The translations under genes were made by a program, and so were the position numbers. Shown one piece after another: positions 8,782 through 16,220 of a DNA stretch of 16,314 nt (position 1 is its first letter; the number at the start of each line of letters is the position of its first letter). The notes beneath the pieces are model-generated. The model saw nothing but the letters and a program-made list of their open reading frames with translations, did no database searches and had not been told where the DNA came from. Origin of the DNA: DASXTB01 sp036505615 (GTDB lineage: Bacteria; Acidobacteriota; UBA6911; JACQSX01). The stretch is from NCBI GenBank assembly GCA_036505615.1, contig DASXTB010000269.1, positions 1-16,314 on the forward strand, written 5' to 3'.

Positions 8782-9693
8782 ATGGCCATTCTCGTAGTCG
8801 GAAGCGTGGCATACGACAGCGTCAAGACCCCGTTTGGTACAGCGGAAGAGGTCCTGGGCGGGTCTGCGACATATTTTTCTATTGCAGCCAGTTACTTCAG
8901 CGATGTATCGGTGGTAGCTGTGGTGGGAGAAGATTTTGCGGAGAAGGATCTGAGCCTATTTCGTAATCGCGGCGTGGATATAGACGGCCTCGAGCGAGCC
9001 CAAGGGAAGACGTTTCGTTGGTCGGGGGAATACGGGTTTGCACTCAATGACTGCAAGACCCTGGATACCCAGTTAAACGTTTTTGAAAGCTTCAAGCCGC
9101 GCCTGCAGGCCAAACATCGCAAAGCGGAGTTTCTTTTTCTTGGCAACATCCATCCTGATTTGCAGCGCGACGTGGTGCATCAGGTCAACCGGCCAAAGTT
9201 GGTCGCTTGCGATACCATGAATTTCTGGATTCAGAACAGTTTCAAGTCGCTGCTTGAAACTTTAAAATTAGTGGACATCTTAATTATCAATGACGCAGAG
9301 ACCCGGCAACTGGCAAATGAGCCTAACTTGTATCGTGCCGGACGAAAGATTCTTTCCTGGGGTCCGAAAGCACTGGTGATAAAGCGAGGGGAGTATGGCG
9401 TGGTGATGATGCAGGATAAGTCGGTTTTCGGAGCTCCGGCCTTTCCCTTGGAGGATGTTTTCGATCCCACCGGCGCCGGCGACAGTTTCGCGGGAGGTTT
9501 TGTTGGTTACCTGGCCGCGGCGCAGGATCTGTCGGAGGCCGCGATCCGGAAGGCGATCATTTTCGGATCGGTGATGGCTTCGTTCAACGTCGAGAAATTC
9601 AGTCTGGATCGGTTGCAGGAGCTGACTTTTCCCGAAATCCAGAAGCGCTACAGAGAATTCAAGCAACTGACACATTTTGAGGATATCGAGTGA
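8782..9693 (+). CDS. PfkB/ribokinase-family sugar or nucleoside kinase
   Basis: At 303 residues this is a typical PfkB-fold kinase. The N-terminal substrate segment is ILVVGSVAYDSV, followed by the glycine pair in EVLGGSATYFS. The C-terminal signature DPTGAGDSFAGGFVGYLA contains catalytic Asp234 in the anion-hole motif GAGD. The substrate is unknown: the family includes ribokinase, adenosine kinase and others. Position is the best clue: it starts three bases after mtnP, so the two are almost certainly co-transcribed and probably translationally coupled. It could phosphorylate a ribose, methylthioribose or nucleoside product connected with methylthioadenosine turnover. That link is inference, and no residue I can see decides it. 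Confidence 0.88.
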   Translation: MAILVVGSVAYDSVKTPFGTAEEVLGGSATYFSIAASYFSDVSVVAVVGEDFAEKDLSLFRNRGVDIDGLERAQGKTFRWSGEYGFALNDCKTLDTQLNVFESFKPRLQAKHRKAEFLFLGNIHPDLQRDVVHQVNRPKLVACDTMNFWIQNSFKSLLETLKLVDILIINDAETRQLANEPNLYRAGRKILSWGPKALVIKRGEYGVVMMQDKSVFGAPAFPLEDVFDPTGAGDSFAGGFVGYLAAAQDLSEAAIRKAIIFGSVMASFNVEKFSLDRLQELTFPEIQKRYREFKQLTHFEDIE

Positions 9694-9723
9694 AGCTTCG
9701 ACTTTGAAAGATCTATCTGAAAC

Positions 9724-9804
9724 GTAGGGGCGGCCCTGCGTAGCCGCCCGAATCTATCCGCCAATGTCGGAAAAAAACGGGCGGCCACGCAGGGTCGCCC
9801 CTAC
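9724..9804. repeat. 26-bp near-perfect inverted repeat pair
   Basis: The left arm (9724-9749, beginning gtaggggcggccctgcg) and right arm (9779-9804, ending gggtcgcccctac) are reverse complements at 24 of 26 positions, with 29 bases between. Each arm is also roughly self-complementary (gggcggcc against ggtcgccc), so either arm could fold alone. It starts 31 bases after the kinase stop and ends ten bases before the TPR-protein ATG. It could work as a terminator for the kinase gene, although no T run follows, or be a non-autonomous mobile repeat. A related single arm is at 11528-11553. Confidence 0.85.
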
Positions 9805-9813
9805 AGCGACCTT

Positions 9814-11337
9814 ATGGAGAAACGATTCTTACTATTATTATTTCTAACATTTCCTCAGACGCCGCTGATTTGGGCCTCGACGGCATCTACGCTGCCGCAC
9901 GTGGCTTCGGATCAACAGGCCCCTGAGAAAACTCGACCCAAGACGCCCTCAAAACCACCGGCGAAGAGCACCCAGAAAAGCGGTCCCACGCCGCAACAGT
10001 TGGAAGCTGCCAAGTACTTCAAGGAAGCGGAGGACCTGGTTGGCACAGCGGCCGAGAATTCAGATCAGCAAATCGCGTTGTTTCAGAAGGCGCTCCAGTT
10101 GGATCCCAGCTTGGTCGCGGCGGCTTTTAACCTGGGCATTATTTACACGCGCTTGCATGATCCGCTTAAGGCGCTGGGCCATTTTGGCACGGTGCTTCAG
10201 AAGGCGCCTGAAGCTTCGGCTTTGAGTGCGAATACCCATTATCTGGCGGCGCTGAATTTGAAAGCCCTGGGCGAGGTTAGTCAGGCCAAGGATCACTTGC
10301 AGAAAGTACTGCAGGCCAATCCGAAACACGCCGACGCGCTCAGCTTGCTGGGTGACATTTATTTCGAGGACGGCAAAACCGATCAGGCCCGGGAATTCCT
10401 GCAGAGAGCAGTTGACGCCAATCCCAACCTTCCCGAGGCGTATTACCGGCTTGCTTTGATGGCTCATAAAAGCGGCAAGACAGACGAGGCGCTGAAGTAT
10501 TACCAGAAATTTGTCGAACTTTCGCCTAACGACGCGGGAGCGCATCTGAACCTGGCGCTTCTGATGGCGGGTTTGGACCGCATGGATGAGGCTTTCAAAT
10601 ATGCCGAAAGAGCCACCAAACTGGACCCAAAGAATGCTGATGCCTGGACGGAGCTGGGCAAGATTCAGATGCTCACCAATCGGCAATCCGCCGCCCAAGA
10701 CTCGTTCTGGCGCGCCATCGAGCTGCAGCCGAAGTGGTCTGAAGCGCACAGATTCCTGATAACGGCGCTGCTGCAGGAGAACAAACTGGAGCGAGCCGAT
10801 GCCGTCCTGACCCAAGCTGCAAAAGACAACCCGAAGGAGGCCGAGGTTTACTCGATGACAGGAGAACTCGCCTTTCGGATGGAAGACCCGGTCCGCGCTC
10901 TGCAATCCTACGGCAAAGCGCACGAGCTGAAACCAACGGCGGAAACGGCGTTTGATTTTGCCATGGCTTATGCGCGCAACCATGTGGATGCGATGGCGGA
11001 AGAATTTTTTCGGAAGGCGACACAGCTCAAGCCCGACTTTGCCGAGGCCTGGTTCAATCTGGCGCTTCTCAAGGACGGACAAAAGAACACGGCCGAAGCG
11101 CTGACCGCATTTCGCCAGGCAGAGAGTTATGGTATCCATGACGGAGTGTTGTATTACCGGATGGGAGTCTTGTATGCGCGGCTGAAAGACATCGAAAAGT
11201 CCCTGGCCTACCTGGACAAAGCCGTCAAGACGGACCCGCCGCGCTGGAAGCAAAAATTGCGCGAGGACTTAAAGCCTGTGACATCAGACCTGGATAGCGT
11301 CCGCTACCGTCCCGAGTTTCAGAAGTTGATTCAGTGA
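9814..11337 (+). CDS. Exported TPR-repeat protein
   Basis: A signal peptide (MEKRFLLLLFLTFPQTPLIWAS) is followed by a Pro/Lys/Thr-rich linker (about 35-60) and then about ten tetratricopeptide repeats from residue 65 to near 480. The repeats are visible as AAFNLGIIYTRL, ADALSLLGDIYFEDGK, PEAYYRLALMAHKSGK, AGAHLNLALLMAGLDR, ADAWTELGKIQM, AEVYSMTGELAF, AEAWFNLALLKDGQ and LYYRMGVLYARL, each with a following helix ending in a xxxxP turn. TPR arrays are protein-interaction scaffolds; no enzymatic domain is present. It should be periplasmic or outer-membrane associated. The ATG at 9814 lacks a clear Shine-Dalgarno and lies ten bases after the 26-bp inverted repeat, which may have displaced the native leader. 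A terminator-like hairpin follows the gene. The partner is unknown. Confidence 0.85.
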   Translation: MEKRFLLLLFLTFPQTPLIWASTASTLPHVASDQQAPEKTRPKTPSKPPAKSTQKSGPTPQQLEAAKYFKEAEDLVGTAAENSDQQIALFQKALQLDPSLVAAAFNLGIIYTRLHDPLKALGHFGTVLQKAPEASALSANTHYLAALNLKALGEVSQAKDHLQKVLQANPKHADALSLLGDIYFEDGKTDQAREFLQRAVDANPNLPEAYYRLALMAHKSGKTDEALKYYQKFVELSPNDAGAHLNLALLMAGLDRMDEAFKYAERATKLDPKNADAWTELGKIQMLTNRQSAAQDSFWRAIELQPKWSEAHRFLITALLQENKLERADAVLTQAAKDNPKEAEVYSMTGELAFRMEDPVRALQSYGKAHELKPTAETAFDFAMAYARNHVDAMAEEFFRKATQLKPDFAEAWFNLALLKDGQKNTAEALTAFRQAESYGIHDGVLYYRMGVLYARLKDIEKSLAYLDKAVKTDPPRWKQKLREDLKPVTSDLDSVRYRPEFQKLIQ

Positions 11338-11464
11338 GGGTTGGAGCTGTTCGACCCAAAACCAGTCCCATGGCAGATTTCTGTTTGCGCCGATGCTTCA
11401 ACTAGATTTCCCATCAAGTCGCTAGCGAGCGACCTCATACCACCTCATACCGCCGATTAGCGGA

Positions 11465-11494
11465 GAGACGGCCTGAGGGCCGTCTCAGGGTTTT
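11465..11494 (+). terminator. Rho-independent terminator candidate after the TPR gene
   Basis: GAGACGGCC (11465-11473), tetraloop TGAG, GGCCGTCTC (11478-11486) make a perfect 9-bp GC-rich stem, followed by AGGGTTTT. The T run is short and offset, so efficiency may be modest. It lies 128 bases after the TPR stop. Confidence 0.6.
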
Positions 11495-11527
11495 CGTCAG
11501 TAAGCTGTGAAAAAATTGGTCCAATCT

Positions 11528-11553
11528 GTACCGGCGACCCCGCGTGGTCGCCC
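11528..11553 (-). repeat. Solo copy related to the 26-bp repeat at 9724-9804
   Basis: Read on the minus strand this 26-mer matches the right arm at 9779-9804 at 22 of 26 positions, starting gggcg and ending tac. Internally ggcgacc (11533-11539) and ggtcgcc (11546-11552) pair, so it is a 7-bp hairpin with a six-base loop. No opposing arm is seen nearby, so it looks like a single, diverged unit. Confidence 0.6.
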
Positions 11554-11769
11554 GCTGCAGAATCGAGCAGATTTTTCTTGGCTCCGTTCCGAAGTGCATC
11601 CGCCGGAACCGTGCAATTTGTTTGCTAATCCGCCAGCTGTTGCGGCGGGCGGACACCTAGGGCTGCCCGTACGATTGGATGGATTTTTCACACCTTCTCA
11701 GCAATATGGCGGAATGCAGATCGGACGTGTCATTGGGGCTCTGAAGTACAGTCAGGGTTTCGGCGTTAA

Positions 11770-13140
11770 TTAATCTCCGCTGCGCAGCAGGACATCCCGC
11801 CAACCGCCTTTCGGTTCCCACACGCGTATTTTCTTTGGCATATGATCGCGGCACGTCTCAAGCGAGTGATTTAATTTTCCCTCTTTTTCTAGACTTCGGT
11901 GACGATCCCAATACTTGTCATCTAGGCTATACGACACTGGTATAAGATCGGGCTCCTTAGATAATTTGTATATCGAGTCGCAGTTCTCAATGGCAGCCGC
12001 CCTGGGGAAGGGAATCTCCGCGATTGTTACCAAGATTTCATTTTGGAGAACTCTAAATCCAAGATGATTGTCGTACCTGTTGCCTTCGATCGAACTGAGT
12101 TCAGATGGGGGAAAGATGACGTACCGCAGAAGTTGGCCCGTCGAGCAACCGTCACACTTAAATTGTTGCTCGTCACCTGGAGGAGAGCTGGCGGAAGCCT
12201 GGTTCTGATCCAGTACGGCGAGGGCAGGAGCCCGGTACTCGTTGTTCACGCCTCCCACAAGAACGTAGGACCCCAGCGAGTTGTGCACATGAGCGAGTCC
12301 GAGCACCCAACCGGGGTTGATGAAGCGAACTGAGGCACGGCCGGAGGCAAGATCTAATCTTGCCACAAAGGAAGGCCACCAGGTCGAGTGATTGAGGGCA
12401 ACCCAAACGTTCTTGTCATCCGCATCAGAGATTAGGCAGATGGCCTTGATAACCCAGGGCCCCCCGAAAGATTTCCCGTTAAACGTTAACGTTAGTTCCG
12501 GTTCGTAATGCCAGAGCAACTTGCCGTCGGTGGAAAAGCTATAGAGGGTGTGCCGCCTAATCTGTTGTCCTGGGTATGGACGAAAATGCGGCGCCACAAG
12601 GATTCTATGTCCGCTACTGTCATCCACAAACTGCACCCGCCAGGTCCATTCACTGTCGGAAAACTCTTCTGGTGATTCTGGGAATTCATAGGTCCATACC
12701 ACTTTGCCTTTCGCATCCCAGACAGACATTGTTCGATCGTTGAAACTGACCTTTACTGGAGCGCCGGGTCGTGCGCGAAACAAAATGAGCGCTCCGGCAG
12801 AAAGGCCGAGAACAAACCCGACGGTTAGGGTGAAAATTAGCCAGCCGCTGAGCAGCATGCGGCGCTTTAGCGGAAGTGGAAGCGAGAGCGGTGGAGAAAC
12901 TGCTCTCTCGTCACCAAGTGGGGAATCAAGGTCGGGTGAGACATCGTTTCGTCGAGCGCCTCTTACCCAAGATTGCAGTTCCTCAGCGTATGCAAATACT
13001 GGGTGTCTCGCTCCTCCAGGGAGTCGGTGCACAGGCAAGCCGCGGGTTTTGGCCCAGCGTTTGACTGTAGTGACATCTCGGCGGAAGTAGCTGGCAATTT
13101 CCTTCCAGCCGACCAGTTTGTTCTCCTCTGGCGGAGCCAC
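11770..13140 (-). CDS. One-component transmembrane regulator: HTH, TM helix, extracytoplasmic propeller-like domain
   Basis: The 456-residue protein has three parts. Residues 10-59 form an excisionase/MerR-like DNA-binding domain: GWKEIASYFRRDVTTVKRWAK, then GLPVHRL, then HPVFAYAEELQSWV. A Pro-rich cytoplasmic linker follows. A single hydrophobic helix at about 95-121 (MLLSGWLIFTLTVGFVLGL) spans the inner membrane. Residues 125-456 should be periplasmic and carry repeated strand patterns such as SVWDAKGKVVWTYEF and SFSTDGKLLWHYEP, like a PQQ/WD-type propeller, plus a Cys pair (CDGC). This layout suggests a sensor that binds DNA directly without a kinase relay. Translation starts at GTG 13140 with AAGGAGA six bases upstream. 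It is divergent from the SBBP-repeat gene across 209 bases, so it may control that gene; ligand and targets are unknown. Confidence 0.8.
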   Translation of the reverse strand: MAPPEENKLVGWKEIASYFRRDVTTVKRWAKTRGLPVHRLPGGARHPVFAYAEELQSWVRGARRNDVSPDLDSPLGDERAVSPPLSLPLPLKRRMLLSGWLIFTLTVGFVLGLSAGALILFRARPGAPVKVSFNDRTMSVWDAKGKVVWTYEFPESPEEFSDSEWTWRVQFVDDSSGHRILVAPHFRPYPGQQIRRHTLYSFSTDGKLLWHYEPELTLTFNGKSFGGPWVIKAICLISDADDKNVWVALNHSTWWPSFVARLDLASGRASVRFINPGWVLGLAHVHNSLGSYVLVGGVNNEYRAPALAVLDQNQASASSPPGDEQQFKCDGCSTGQLLRYVIFPPSELSSIEGNRYDNHLGFRVLQNEILVTIAEIPFPRAAAIENCDSIYKLSKEPDLIPVSYSLDDKYWDRHRSLEKEGKLNHSLETCRDHMPKKIRVWEPKGGWRDVLLRSGD

Positions 13141-13337
13141 GGATGTCTCCTTTTTGCAAGCGCCTCAATGCGCGCGAAATTGCCCTATTCTGCCACGTTT
13201 TGCACTCTTGAAAAACCTCGAAACCAAAAGACGATGACGGTGAGGTTGCTTCTCACGAGATTCGTTTATGCCTTGCTGCACCACCATACGACATCTGCCA
13301 GAACCGCCGGTGAGGCGTAGTTGAGCAGATCTTTCCT

Positions 13338-13344
13338 AAGGAGG
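13338..13344 (+). promoter_or_regulatory. Strong Shine-Dalgarno for ATG 13350
   Basis: AAGGAGG lies five bases before ATG 13350. It is the best ribosome binding site in the window, and decides that translation of the SBBP gene begins at 13350, in a different frame from the body of the protein. Confidence 0.8.
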
Positions 13345-13349
13345 CGTTT

Positions 13350-13598
13350 ATGTTGACTAGGTTAATGCTCAGAAGCCCTTTCTTGCTTTTTCCATCCTTC
13401 TTCTTTGCGATTCTGGTTCTTTCACAAAAGGCCGAGATCGCTCCCCGATCCATGGCAGCCGAGCTCTCTGGTTCAGTGTATCCCTTCGGCGTACGTGCTA
13501 GTAACGTCACAGCGGCTGGCACTTCGACTTCGATCCAAGATCCAATCAGGCCGGGCTCAGCTAAGCGAAACCTTCAGCAAATTGCCTCTGCAGTTTGA
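13350..13598 (+). pseudogene. Signal-peptide fragment of the SBBP-repeat protein, out of frame with the body
   Basis: From ATG 13350 the frame reads MLTRLMLRSPFLLFPSFF and on, a good signal peptide, then a plausible mature N-terminus (ASNVTAAGTSTSIQDPI), then family-unlike residues, and stops at 13598. The same DNA read one base later gives SETFSKLPLQFETNRGQTD, the expected start of the mature SBBP protein. The shift from this frame to the next (one extra base, or two missing) must fall between about 13500 and 13552. A sequencing or assembly error, a real inactivating mutation, and recoding are all possible. Confidence 0.75.
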
Positions 13599-15996
13599 AA
13601 CCAACCGGGGCCAAACGGATAAAACGGTTAGGTTTCTGTCCCGAGGCAGAGGTCACACACTGTTCTTGACTTCTACAGAGGCAGTGCTGGAGCTGCGAAC
13701 TCCATCAAACCCGGAGACCCGAAGAGAATCTGGTTTAGTAGATGGCTTCGATGGCCATAAGAGGCTGCAAACCAGCGGTAGTACAGTTGTTCGCATGAGC
13801 CTTAGAAAAGCTAACCGGAAAGTTCAAATCACTGGTGTGGAGGAATTGCCAGGACAAGTTAATTACTTCATCGGAAAAGACCCGGCGACATGGCGAACGA
13901 ACATCCCCGCTTATTCCTCAGTTAAATACGCAAACGTGTATCCCGGTGTGGACTTAGTCTATTACGGTAACCAGCGCCAACTTGAGTACGACTTCGTGGT
14001 TCGCCCCGGTGGCGATCCTACTAAGATCGTGCTCAGATTTCAGGGCACAGAAAAACTCGAAGTGGATGGCCGGGGCGACCTAATTCTTCACACGGGCAGC
14101 GGCGCGATCCGTCAGCGCAAGCCGGTTGTCTACCAGAATGCCGACGGCGCTCGGCGGGAAATCTCCGGTGACTACGTACTCAAGAACGCACATTCGGTTG
14201 GTATTCATGTAGGAGCCTTTGATGCAAGCAAGACGCTAGTAATCGACCCAGTGCTCTTTTATTCGACCTACCTTGGAGGTAGCGGTTCTGACGACGGCAC
14301 TGGTATCGCAGTGGATGCCGCTGGCAATGCCTATATAACTGGCGAGACTACTTCGACCAACTTTCCGATAGTGGCAGGGGCTCCTCAAACTTCGTTCAGC
14401 GGGGTTTTCGACGTATTCGTAACGAAGCTGAACCCCACAGGCTCCGGGCTCGTGTACTCTACTTATTTTGGCGGAAGCGGAGACGATGCGGGGCTGCGCA
14501 TAGCAGTGGATGCTTTGGATAATGCTTACATTTCAGGACTGACAACTTCCACTAATTTCCCTGTGACTTCGAGCGCATTCCAAGCTTCGTACGCTGGGGG
14601 CGAAGATGCCTTTGTTGCGAAGTTGAATTCCTCAGGTAGCGTGCTGCTGTACTCCACATACCTCGGCGGCAGCGGCTTGGAGTTAGGAGGCGAAGGCTTG
14701 GCGGTAGATGCCTCGGGCAACGCCTACGTTGTAGGACTGACCCAGTCGAGCAACTTCCCGGTCACCTCAGGATCGTTTCAGACTACTTTTCCTGGTGGTC
14801 AAAGCGGCTTCGTAACGAAGTTGAATCCCGCCTCCTCCGGCGCGGCCTCTCTTGTCTACTCAACCTATCTGGGCGGATCGAGTGGGGGAGATCGGGCAGA
14901 GAGTGTCGCTGTCGACACGTTCGGTAACGCCCACGTGGTCGGTTCGACACTCTCAAGTGACTTCCCCACGACCGCAGGAGCGTTTCAAACTGTTTATAAA
15001 GGGGGGAATGGGGACGATTACCTTACAAAGTTCAACGCGGCCGGCAGTGGGCTCCTTTACTCCACTTACCTCGGCGGCACCAACAATGAGGGTCTCCCTG
15101 CTCGCATTGCCCTGGATGTGATGGGTAATGCCTACATTACCGGCGTCACCAACTCATCCGATTTCCCCATAGTAAATGCGTTCCAGGGCTCCATTGGCGG
15201 CGGATACGATGTCTTCGCGGCGAAGGTGAATCCCTTTGCCGTGGGAGCTTCGTCTCTCGTGTACTGTACATTTCTTGGCGGGAGCGCAGACGATTTTGGC
15301 TATGGAATTGCTATAGATGGTTCAAGCAATGCCTACGTTACAGGTCCAACCCAGTCCACAAATTTCCCGACGACGTCAGGTGCTTTCCAGCCAGCCTTTG
15401 GGGGCGGCAGCTACGACGCCTTCGTGGCGAAGATCAATCCTTTGGGCAACTGGCTTGTCTACTCTAGTTACCTGGGTGGTGTTTCTGATGACATAGGACG
15501 CGACATAACCGTGGACGCCTTCGCTAACGCCTACGTGACTGGCGATACCGCGTCTACAACTTTCCCAACGACCTCAGGAGGTTTCCAAACCACTTTCGGT
15601 GGTGGCCTTAACGATGCCTTTGTTGCGAAAATTACCGATATAGGGCTCCCGCCACCTCCGACTGTGGGCAAGGTGACCGGTGGCGGCTCTATTAATGTCG
15701 CCAACGGCATTGGCACCTTCGGCTTCATCGTCCAGCGACAGGCGTCGGACGGATCGATCAACGGCGATGTGCAGTATGTCGACCACGCTAACAGCGCAAA
15801 GGTACACAGCGTGATATTCACCTCATTTGCCATCGCCGGCAACACAGTTACCTTCGGTGGAACCTGCACCAACAATGGCGCGCCGGTAACAGACAACGGC
15901 GAACCTGGAACCGGTGACAGCTTCACAATATCCGTTTCAGGGGGCCCAACGGAGGGAGGCACGCTTCGAAGCGGCAACATTCAGATCCACCAGTAG
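13405..15996 (+). CDS. Secreted SBBP-repeat (seven-bladed) protein body, frameshifted from its signal peptide
   Basis: Residues 50-285 match the N-terminal domain that precedes SBBP repeats (LPLQFETNRGQTD, VRFLSRGRGHTLFL, YSSVKYANVYPGVDLVYYG, LEYDFVVRPGGDP). Seven SBBP (beta-propeller) repeats follow, each starting YSTYLGGS and containing a VDxxGNAYITGxTxSxNFP core, at 14260, 14455, 14650, 14857, 15058, 15262 and 15460 (periods 195-207 bases). A Pro-rich hinge leads to a C-terminal domain (about 753-863: GKVTGGGSINVANGIGTFGF, VDHANSAKVHSVIF, DNGEPGTGDSFTI), resembling the post-COAP-1 type domain of secreted proteins. Such proteins are probably surface or extracellular; function is unknown. 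The first 45 residues of this frame are not secretory and are probably untranslated in this phase; the true start is ATG 13350 in the neighbouring frame. The divergent neighbour is a transmembrane regulator. A hairpin at 16199-16220 may terminate it. Confidence 0.85.
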   Translation: MRFWFFHKRPRSLPDPWQPSSLVQCIPSAYVLVTSQRLALRLRSKIQSGRAQLSETFSKLPLQFETNRGQTDKTVRFLSRGRGHTLFLTSTEAVLELRTPSNPETRRESGLVDGFDGHKRLQTSGSTVVRMSLRKANRKVQITGVEELPGQVNYFIGKDPATWRTNIPAYSSVKYANVYPGVDLVYYGNQRQLEYDFVVRPGGDPTKIVLRFQGTEKLEVDGRGDLILHTGSGAIRQRKPVVYQNADGARREISGDYVLKNAHSVGIHVGAFDASKTLVIDPVLFYSTYLGGSGSDDGTGIAVDAAGNAYITGETTSTNFPIVAGAPQTSFSGVFDVFVTKLNPTGSGLVYSTYFGGSGDDAGLRIAVDALDNAYISGLTTSTNFPVTSSAFQASYAGGEDAFVAKLNSSGSVLLYSTYLGGSGLELGGEGLAVDASGNAYVVGLTQSSNFPVTSGSFQTTFPGGQSGFVTKLNPASSGAASLVYSTYLGGSSGGDRAESVAVDTFGNAHVVGSTLSSDFPTTAGAFQTVYKGGNGDDYLTKFNAAGSGLLYSTYLGGTNNEGLPARIALDVMGNAYITGVTNSSDFPIVNAFQGSIGGGYDVFAAKVNPFAVGASSLVYCTFLGGSADDFGYGIAIDGSSNAYVTGPTQSTNFPTTSGAFQPAFGGGSYDAFVAKINPLGNWLVYSSYLGGVSDDIGRDITVDAFANAYVTGDTASTTFPTTSGGFQTTFGGGLNDAFVAKITDIGLPPPPTVGKVTGGGSINVANGIGTFGFIVQRQASDGSINGDVQYVDHANSAKVHSVIFTSFAIAGNTVTFGGTCTNNGAPVTDNGEPGTGDSFTISVSGGPTEGGTLRSGNIQIHQ
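14260..15650 (+). repeat. Seven in-gene SBBP repeats, ~200-bp period
   Basis: The coding repeats (65-69 codons each) begin with tac/tat-tc(c/g/t)-ac(c/t)-ta for YSTY and share ggc/ggt Gly pairs. They are diverged at DNA level, with no two copies near identity, so they are long established rather than a recent amplification. Seven units would close a seven-bladed propeller. Confidence 0.85.
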
Positions 15997-16051
15997 CGCA
16001 TTGGGGACACCGAATGGGACACCCGGTCATGTGCAGGTGGGTTTTCAGGCT

Positions 16052-16193
16052 GACGAAGCAAACTACTCCGTCTCACGTTTGGACGAAGCAAACTACTCCG
16101 TCTCACGTTTGAGCAGGTAATTTGCCATTTTGACGCGGACGAAGCAAACTACTCCGTCTCACGTTTGAGCAGGTAATTTGCCATTTTGACGCT
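16052..16193. repeat. Direct repeats of a 30-bp core; 56-bp unit duplicated
   Basis: The 30-mer starting gacgaagcaaactactccg and ending ctcacgtttg occurs at 16052-16081, 16082-16111 and 16138-16167, all identical. After the second and third copies the next 25 bases (agcaggtaatttgccattttgacgc) are also identical, so 16082-16137 and 16138-16193 are 56-bp units differing only in the last base. The first copy lacks this tail and abuts the second directly. It lies 56 bases after the SBBP stop and shows no coding potential of its own. Confidence 0.9.
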
Positions 16194-16198
16194 GACTT

Positions 16199-16220
16199 AC
16201 CGCTCTGAAGCGGTCGTTTT
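16199..16220 (+). terminator. Terminator candidate after the SBBP gene
   Basis: ACCGCT (16199-16204), loop CTGA, AGCGGT (16209-16214) form a perfect 6-bp stem followed by CGTTTT. The stem is short, so confidence is moderate. It would terminate SBBP transcription after the direct repeats. Confidence 0.5.

Larger units (their letters stand above)
11338..11769. other. 432-base intergenic region between convergent genes
   Basis: No convincing gene is seen here; short frames on both strands lack family resemblance and usable starts. The region holds a gtcgct/agcgac hairpin (11418-11433), a tandem 10-mer acctcatacc (11432-11451), a terminator-like hairpin (11465-11486), a single 26-bp repeat copy (11528-11553), and a stretch with ggcgggcgga words and a 15-base string shared with position 346 (11684-11698). 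It separates the plus-strand TPR gene from the minus-strand regulator, so it must carry the 3' ends of both. Confidence 0.6.

Noticed and set aside
10060..11253. 397-codon minus-strand reading frame opposite the TPR gene
   Set aside because: It is the antisense shadow of a well-supported TPR protein in GC-rich DNA; its translation shows no recognisable domain.
11684..11698. 15-base string tttttcacaccttct shared with position 346-360
   Set aside because: A single exact 15-mer within 16 kb can arise by chance and the flanks do not match, so it is not a repeat I can support.
11507..11773. Small plus-strand gene in the TPR-regulator gap
   Set aside because: No ribosome binding site or family resemblance; part of the frame is the 26-bp repeat copy.
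15914..16120. Small reading frame encoding a duplicated DEANYSVSRL peptide
   Set aside because: The peptide repeat only reflects the 30-bp DNA repeat being a multiple of three; most of the frame overlaps the SBBP gene end in another phase.
16052..16193. CRISPR array
   Set aside because: Three 30-bp repeats looked CRISPR-sized, but two repeats are directly adjacent, the only 'spacer' sequence is itself duplicated, and no cas genes are present.
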